A stretch of 64,000 bases of DNA from Tessaracoccus massiliensis. GTDB taxonomy: Bacteria > Actinomycetota > Actinomycetes > Propionibacteriales > Propionibacteriaceae. A program made the position numbers and the translations under genes. Location of the stretch: NCBI RefSeq assembly GCF_000826065.2, contig NZ_LN623543.1, positions 908,144 to 972,143 on the forward strand. The letters run 5' to 3'. The notes under the pieces were generated by a model, which saw only the letters and a list, made by a program, of their open reading frames with translations, was not told where the DNA came from and did not search any database. Below are positions 51,774 to 64,000 of this stretch, in pieces (position 1 is the stretch's first letter; each line of letters begins with the position of its first letter).

Positions 51774-51826
51774 GGCGATGAGACTACTGGCCTGACAGGG
51801 ACCGAGCCCAACGGATCCCGGCATGG

Positions 51827-51866
51827 AACTGGCCGGCGGGATGGGGATCCATCCGACCGGCCAGTT
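51827..51866 (-). terminator. Terminator of the sugar ABC transporter operon
   Basis: A ten-base outer stem (AACTGGCCGG/CCGGCCAGTT) with an inner GGATGG/CCATCC stem, 24 bases beyond the last permease stop on the minus strand. Confidence 0.7.
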
Positions 51867-51889
51867 GCAGGTGTCCTGATCGGGGCGGG

Positions 51890-52810
51890 TTACTTCACAG
51901 AGCCGCTCATCAGGCCGCTCACGAAGTAGCGGCCCAGGAAGATGTAGACCAGCAGCGTGGGCAGCGAAGCCACGAGCACGCCCGCCATCATGCGGGAGTA
52001 ATCAGGGTTCTGCGCCGACGCCAACTCCTGCAGTGCGTACGTCACCGGGCCGGTGTTGCGGTCGGTGAGGAACAGTGCGAACAGGAAGTCGTTCCAGGCG
52101 GAGGTGAACTGCCAGATCATCGTCACCACGAACGCGGGCGCCGACACCGGCAGCACGATCTTGGTGAAGATCGACCACATCCCAGCGCCGTCCACGCGCG
52201 CCGCCTCGATGATGTCGGTGGGCACCGCGGTGGCGTAGTAGTTGCGGAAGATGAGGGTGCAGATCGGGATGCCGTAGATGACGTGCGCGATGATGAGCGT
52301 GGGCACGCCGGAGAGGAACGGCATCGACTGGTTCATGTTGATCATGAGCGCCTGCAGCGGGATCATCACAGCCTGGTACGGGATGAACATGCCGAACAGG
52401 AACATCGTGAAGATGATGTCCGCGCCGGGGAACTTCCACTTCGAGAAGACGAAGCCGTTCATCGAACCCAGGATCGAGGCGAACACAGCCGACGAGATGG
52501 CCAGCACGACGGAGCGGACCAGCGCGGGTGCGAGGGCCTCCCAGGCGGCGGCCCAGCCGTCGAAACTCAGCCGCTCCGGCAGGTTCCAGGCGGTGACCAC
52601 CGAGAAATCGGCGGGCGACTTGAAGCTCGTGACCAGCACCACATAAATCGGCATCAGGATGATTGCGACGAAGAAGATGAGCAGCGCCATGCGGATGACG
52701 CGCCAGGACACCTCTCCCGGGGTCACCGTCTTCTTGCGGGGCTTCAGCGACGTGAGCGCCGAGCCCTCCCCCTCCAGGGGAGCGGGGGGTGCGACAGTTG
52801 AGGTGGTCAT
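51890..52810 (-). CDS. CUT1 sugar ABC transporter permease, MalG type
   Basis: A 306-residue inner-membrane permease with six membrane segments. The EAA loop that contacts the ATPase reads EAARVDGAGMWSIFTKIVLP. An unusual charged N-terminal tail of about 35 residues precedes the first segment. The start overlaps the stop of the MalF-type partner by four bases. With the binding protein it forms a binding-protein-dependent importer, probably for a hexose. Confidence 0.94.
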   Translation of the reverse strand: MTTSTVAPPAPLEGEGSALTSLKPRKKTVTPGEVSWRVIRMALLIFFVAIILMPIYVVLVTSFKSPADFSVVTAWNLPERLSFDGWAAAWEALAPALVRSVVLAISSAVFASILGSMNGFVFSKWKFPGADIIFTMFLFGMFIPYQAVMIPLQALMINMNQSMPFLSGVPTLIIAHVIYGIPICTLIFRNYYATAVPTDIIEAARVDGAGMWSIFTKIVLPVSAPAFVVTMIWQFTSAWNDFLFALFLTDRNTGPVTYALQELASAQNPDYSRMMAGVLVASLPTLLVYIFLGRYFVSGLMSGSVK

Positions 52811-53712
52811 CGCATGTCCTTCTCAGTCTTGTTGGTGTAGACGAGGTAGGGGATGACCACCAGCGCCACGATCAACAGCAGGATGGTGGCGTTGGCCGCC
52901 GCCTGCGGGGCGTTCTTCTGCTGGAACAGCTGGACCCACATCAGCGTGGCAGGCACGTCGGCGACGACGTTGTTCTGGCCGGCGATGGCGTAGATCAGGT
53001 CGAACGTCTTCATCGACATGTGGCCGATGATGATCAGCGCGGACAGCGCGATGGGCGACAACTGCGGGAACAGCACGTGGCGGTAGATCTGCCACTCCCC
53101 CGCACCATCCATGCGGGCGGCCTCACGCTGATCCTCCGAGATGCCCCGGAAGCCGGCGAGGAACAACGCCATCACGTAGCCGGACAACTGCCAGACGGCG
53201 GGCATGGCCATGGCGGCCATGCTGAACGCGCCGGGGTCCGACCACCAGCGGGACTGCAACTCCGGCATGCCCATCATGATCAGCAGGCGGTTGAGGCCGA
53301 TGGCCTGGTTGTCGCCGATGCCGGGTGACAGGAGCCACTTCCACACGGTGCCCGAGGCGATGAACGACACGGCCATCGGGAAGAGGTAGACGGAACGGAA
53401 GAAGCCCTCGCCCTTGACGCCCTTCTCCAGAAGGATGGCCCAGATCAGGCCGAACAGCATGGTGCCGCCGACGAACACAGCGGTGAGCACCAGCAGATTC
53501 CACAGCGAATCCTGGTACCGCTGATCTGCCAGCAGGGACGTGTAGTTTTCAAACCCGCCGGGAGCGACGACCCGCTCGTTACCGGCGAATGTCTTGGTCG
53601 ACGATCGCTCGAAGGAGGTTGCGATGTTCTGGCCGATGAGGCCATAGACGAACACAACCACCAGCAGAATCGACGGGGTCACCAGGAGGAGACCCTGCCA
53701 CTTCTTGAACAT
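52807..53712 (-). CDS. CUT1 sugar ABC transporter permease, MalF type
   Basis: A 301-residue permease with six membrane segments and the EAA loop EAARMDGAGEWQIYRHVLFP. The ATG follows GGAAGGTAACTC. It is second gene of the operon, after the binding protein, and overlaps the next permease by four bases. No ATPase gene is present in the operon, so an MsmK-like shared ATPase elsewhere must energise the system, as is common for CUT1 importers of actinobacteria. Confidence 0.94.
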   Translation of the reverse strand: MFKKWQGLLLVTPSILLVVVFVYGLIGQNIATSFERSSTKTFAGNERVVAPGGFENYTSLLADQRYQDSLWNLLVLTAVFVGGTMLFGLIWAILLEKGVKGEGFFRSVYLFPMAVSFIASGTVWKWLLSPGIGDNQAIGLNRLLIMMGMPELQSRWWSDPGAFSMAAMAMPAVWQLSGYVMALFLAGFRGISEDQREAARMDGAGEWQIYRHVLFPQLSPIALSALIIIGHMSMKTFDLIYAIAGQNNVVADVPATLMWVQLFQQKNAPQAAANATILLLIVALVVIPYLVYTNKTEKDMR

Positions 53713-53784
53713 TGAGTTACCTTCCCACGGGGAAGGGTCCCTGGGCGCGGCGCGCCCAGGGACCCAACCTGACGGATCAGACGA

Positions 53785-55104
53785 TCAGCGGAAGCTCTCG
53801 GCAGCCGACGCGAGGTCGGACACCAGAGCGGCTTCATCCTTGTTCGTCCAGAAGCTGGACACGGCTGCCTGGATCTCGCCCAACCAGGCGTTCGACGTCG
53901 CAGCACCGTGCGCGATCGAGGAGGCGATGGCGTCGTTCTGGAACGACTCCATGGCGCTCTGCTGGTAGGCCGGGAACTCATCGATGGAGACATCGGTGCG
54001 AGCCGGGATCGAGCCCTTGGCGAGGTTGAAGTCCATCTGGCCTTCGGCGGAGCCGACGAGGCGCAGCCAGTCCTTGGCGCCCTCGGGGTTCGGCGCGCCG
54101 TTGGGCAGCGTGAAGGAATCAGCCAGGAAGAGGAAGGTGCCCTCGGTGCCCGGGGTGGGCCAGTAGAGGTAGTCCTCGCCGTCCTTCATCCCCTTCTCGT
54201 TGAACTGCGCAACGGCCCAGTCGCCCATCACGTTGTAGGCGGCGGTGCCGTCGATGACCATGTCGGTGGCCTGCGGCCAGTCGTCAGCGCCACCGGTGTT
54301 GGCGAACTCGAGGAGCTTGGCGTACTTCGACACCGCGCTCTCCACCTCGGGGGAGTTCCAGTCACCGTCGGTGAACAGCGCGTTGTACTTGTCCGTGCCG
54401 AGCTCGGAGAGCAGGACGGACTCGAGGAAGTGGACCTGGGTCCATGGGGCGGTGCCGATGGCCAGCGGGGTCTCGACGCCGGCGGCCTTCAGCTTCTCCA
54501 TGTCGGCGATCCAGGCGTCCAGATCGGCAGGAGCCTCGTGGCTGATGTCGGCCTGGTCCAGCACCGCGGGGTTGACCCAGGCGACGTTGGAGCGGTGGAC
54601 GTTGGAGGGGATGGAGTAGATGTTGCCGTCGACCGTGATGAGGTCGAGCAGGTTCTGCGGGAACACATCCGCGCCGCCCAGTTCATCCATCACGTCGTTG
54701 ACGGGGAGGATCTGCTCCGCCTGGATATAGTCGAACAGTTCAGCACCGGCGTGGCCCTGGAAGGAATCCGGCGGGTTGTTGTTCTGCAGGTCTGCTTCCA
54801 GTTTCGCCTTGGCGTTGGAGCCGGCGCCGCCGGCCACGGCCAGGTTGACGAACGTGTCGTTGGGGAACATCTCGCCGAAGCGCTTCTCGAGGGCCTCGAG
54901 ACCCACCTTCTCGGAGCCTTCAGCCCACCAGGTGAACACGCCGACGTCGCCGCCGGCGCCACCCTCGGTGCCGCCGGGGGCGGCAGCGCTGGTCTCGCCA
55001 CCATCAGCAGGGGTGGTGGGGTCAGCGGGATCGGCGTCGGTGCCGCAGGCGGAGAGCGCCAGGATGCTGGCCAGGCCAGCAGCGATGAGTGCCTTGAATC
55101 GCAT
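53785..55104 (-). CDS. Sugar-binding lipoprotein of CUT1 ABC transporter
   Basis: A 439-residue extracellular solute-binding protein. The signal peptide ends in a lipobox LSAC with C20 lipidated; an acidic/Pro/Gly-rich spacer follows. The N-lobe has FTWWAEGSEKVGLEALEKRF and then VAGGAGSNAKAKLEADLQNN, a pattern like glucose/mannose-binding proteins of the GtsA group. The C-lobe has GTEGTFLFLADSFTLPNGA. The ATG at 55104 follows AAGGAGGTTTGTTG, a strong ribosome-binding site; the upstream extension is not needed. Glucose or mannose as ligand is an inference; mannose would fit the GH92 gene nearby. Confidence 0.9.
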   Translation of the reverse strand: MRFKALIAAGLASILALSACGTDADPADPTTPADGGETSAAAPGGTEGGAGGDVGVFTWWAEGSEKVGLEALEKRFGEMFPNDTFVNLAVAGGAGSNAKAKLEADLQNNNPPDSFQGHAGAELFDYIQAEQILPVNDVMDELGGADVFPQNLLDLITVDGNIYSIPSNVHRSNVAWVNPAVLDQADISHEAPADLDAWIADMEKLKAAGVETPLAIGTAPWTQVHFLESVLLSELGTDKYNALFTDGDWNSPEVESAVSKYAKLLEFANTGGADDWPQATDMVIDGTAAYNVMGDWAVAQFNEKGMKDGEDYLYWPTPGTEGTFLFLADSFTLPNGAPNPEGAKDWLRLVGSAEGQMDFNLAKGSIPARTDVSIDEFPAYQQSAMESFQNDAIASSIAHGAATSNAWLGEIQAAVSSFWTNKDEAALVSDLASAAESFR

Positions 55105-55374
55105 CAACAAACCTCCTTGGTTGTCTTTCTTCTTCCCGGCTGCGCAACCGCGCGCAGAGGGGTTTGGCAGCGTTATCATCGCATGTTCGGGCAAACAACC
55201 TGTAGCGCGCCCCCCGATAAGTGACCGAACCGTTATGAACGCTCACCGGGTCCGCCCACTTGGCGCTTTGCCGGGAACGCGCACCAGTTCCGCTCAGTTC
55301 TGAGACGGCTGTGGACACCCCCGCTCCTGAAACATATTGCGTCCGTTGGGCGAGGTGTCGCCCGCTTGATCTAA

Positions 55375-55755
55375 GGCGCCAGTGCAGGCGTCCGAAGAAA
55401 TGGGGAAACCCACGTCACCTTCGAACTGCCGGAGAATTTCGCCGACTACACCGACGTCCAGTTCACCATGGACTACATCGGCGTCAATGACCCCACCAGC
55501 GCCACCGAGATCTGGTACTGGGTCAACGAGACCCCCAACGCCACATACGACAGCCTCACGGTGTTCCACGGCATGGTGAAGGATTCCCGTACGCTTCAGA
55601 CCGGTGCCGCCCTGAGCACGGATGGCCTGCAGGCGGGCACCAACACCATCACGTTCGGCATGCCCCGCCGCGATGCCGCACACTACCTGTACATGACTGC
55701 CATCTCGGCGCTCAACATCTCCTGGACCGTGACGGCCGCCATCACGTGCCCGTGA
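55375..55755 (+). pseudogene. 5'-truncated remnant of a secreted-protein gene
   Basis: An open frame follows an in-frame stop at 55372-55374 and has no good start before an internal ATG at 55468. Yet protein-like sequence already runs from about 55399 (NGETHVTFELPENFADYTDV), so the ATG is probably not the original start. The 120-odd residues are rich in Thr, Asn and aromatic residues and alternate hydrophobic positions as in a beta-sandwich, ending with ALNISWTVTAAITCP. A terminator follows. It looks like the end of an extracellular domain whose front has been lost. I do not recognise the family; a small intact gene from 55468 cannot be excluded. Confidence 0.5.
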
Positions 55756-55774
55756 TCTGACTCTCAACGCAACC

Positions 55775-55804
55775 AGGAGGGTCGGCTTCGGCCGGCGCCC
55801 TCCT
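55775..55804 (+). terminator. Terminator after the gene remnant
   Basis: An AGGAGGG/CCCTCCT outer stem and CGGC-TTCG-GCCG inner stem, then TTCTTTT. The intact terminator on the plus strand supports a former real gene upstream. Confidence 0.7.
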
Positions 55805-55929
55805 TCTTTTCCATGTCTGTCTTCGCCGAGCCGCACGTGCCGGATGCGGCTGGACGACCCTGGCGCGATAGAGGATGACTCCCGTCTTCATCCGCCCGCG
55901 GCTCGCACACCTGCCGGGAATGAGGTGCT

Positions 55930-56175
55930 GGATCGGCCGCGGGGGCCCTTTACTTCGACCTGTCCGGCGCTTCGCGCTGGGACAGGCTCAGCACAAGCGT
56001 CGTCCGCTGGCTCGCAGGCGAACGCTCAGGAATCGGTTGCGAGCGCCCTTCTTTCCCCGACCTCGGCGGAGCACACCCGCAGTGGGACAAGTGACAGATC
56101 GACTGCGGGGGTTTCGACACCGCTCGTAGAACTCGCGGGCTCAACCAGCGCGAACGCAACCGGCTCAACCAGCAC
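55930..56175. repeat. Patchwork of dispersed repeats (R10, R11) in a gene-free gap
   Basis: About 370 bases between the remnant's terminator and the rpoC terminator carry no credible gene. The gap holds GGGGGCCCTTTACTTCGACC, a GCTTCGCGCTGGGACAGGCT element, CGTCCGCTGGCTCGCAGGC with AACGCTCAGG (R10), and GGGTTTCGACACCGCTCG leading to GGCTCAACCAGCG twice (R11). These are partial copies of both forms of the repeat family seen elsewhere in the window. Confidence 0.55.
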
Positions 56176-56180
56176 GCGAT

Positions 56181-56212
56181 AAGGGCCCGAGACCTGGCGG
56201 TCTCGGGCCCTT
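56181..56212. terminator. Terminator of rpoB-rpoC
   Basis: A 14-base perfect stem (AAGGGCCCGAGACC with its complement) and a 4-base loop, 15 bases beyond the rpoC stop. Confidence 0.85.
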
Positions 56213-56226
56213 CACCGGTTTCAGCG

Positions 56227-60165
<3,939 letters not shown>

Positions 60166-60246
60166 GTTTGGCTTCTCTTTCCCCTACTTCGGCAGTAGGC
60201 GCCTTGTCCTGAAAAGTCTGAGTTTTTGGGTGTGACTGAGTTCAAC

Positions 60247-63720
<3,474 letters not shown>

Positions 63721-63818
63721 GATTGGGTCCTTCCAAGAACGCTTGAAGCAAATATCCGTGCATGGCGAAGGGCCCGTGTCAAATCACGGGCGCAACGCAT
63801 AGCGGGGCAAGGAATTAC

Positions 63819-63848
63819 TATATAGCAGATTGGTGCGGACGGCAACAA
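63819..63848 (-). promoter_or_regulatory. Candidate rpoBC promoter
   Basis: On the minus strand TTGTTG (63848-63843) and TATATA (63824-63819) are 18 bases apart, about 100 bases upstream of the rpoB start. An AT-rich patch in otherwise very GC-rich DNA makes this the best promoter candidate in the 280-base region at the right edge. The region shows no credible gene. Confidence 0.55.
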
Positions 63849-64000
63849 CCGCGGGCCCCACAATTTCGGCCTGCGGTGAAAGCGACTCAACGCTGATGAC
63901 GCATGAGCGATGATACCGCCCCGTGCCCGCCTGGCAAGTACCCGCGCTGGCGTTTCGCGGCCGTCGCATCCCAGAGCCGCACGAGGCATTCGGCGTGTCC

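Noticed and set aside
55805-56180. Possible small genes or a tRNA in the gap before rpoC
   Set aside because: Open frames there are short, Arg/Ser/Pro-rich and overlap dispersed repeats. No cloverleaf-like arrangement or TTCGANNC arm in the right setting was found by eye.

Overview
The window is high-GC DNA with dense, long genes, leaderless-type promoters, an actinobacterial str operon (rpsL, rpsG, fusA, tuf) and rpoB-rpoC. Gene content (a GlnRS beside GluRS, glpF-glpK, many secreted multidomain glycosidases with Pro-Thr linkers) fits a host- or mucosa-associated actinobacterium, most likely of the Propionibacteriaceae. The taxon is an inference from protein character, not a database result.

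Layout. 1-2592: three tandem, translationally coupled paralogues of an unrecognised family. 2589-5182: a family-5 uracil-DNA glycosylase divergent from a NAD-malic enzyme. 5260-8888: a two-component system divergent from an FtsX-type ABC exporter, with a palindrome midway between the two predicted starts. 9011-10175: a mosaic pseudogene made of a broken second gltX joined to the tail of malic enzyme. 10402-12719: glpF-glpK with a cluster of palindromes upstream. 12778-16627: gltX, a DUF4112-like membrane protein and glnS.

16767-36804 and 43500-55104 form a glycan-harvesting island, interrupted by the str operon and two other genes at 37082-43415. On the minus strand lie a GH20 hexosaminidase, a GH110 alpha-galactosidase, a GH29 alpha-fucosidase, a reduced GH101-like protein that seems to lack its catalytic acid/base, a Tat-exported sulfatase and a 2052-residue GH92 alpha-mannosidase. 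After these come a PIG-V-like mannosyltransferase and a CUT1 sugar importer whose binding protein resembles glucose/mannose binders. Together they could strip galactose, fucose, hexosamine, sulfate and mannose from host mucin and N-glycans and import a released hexose. Five of these secreted proteins end in the same uncharacterised module of about 135 residues, placed after a (D/E/V)PT linker. At DNA level this module often travels with a near-identical terminator hairpin and a dispersed repeat. The module, its cassette-like spread and the GH101-like pseudoenzyme are the most interesting parts of the window.

55375-56180 holds a 5'-truncated gene remnant and a patchwork of dispersed repeats. 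56227-63720 is rpoC and rpoB, with a promoter candidate at the right edge.
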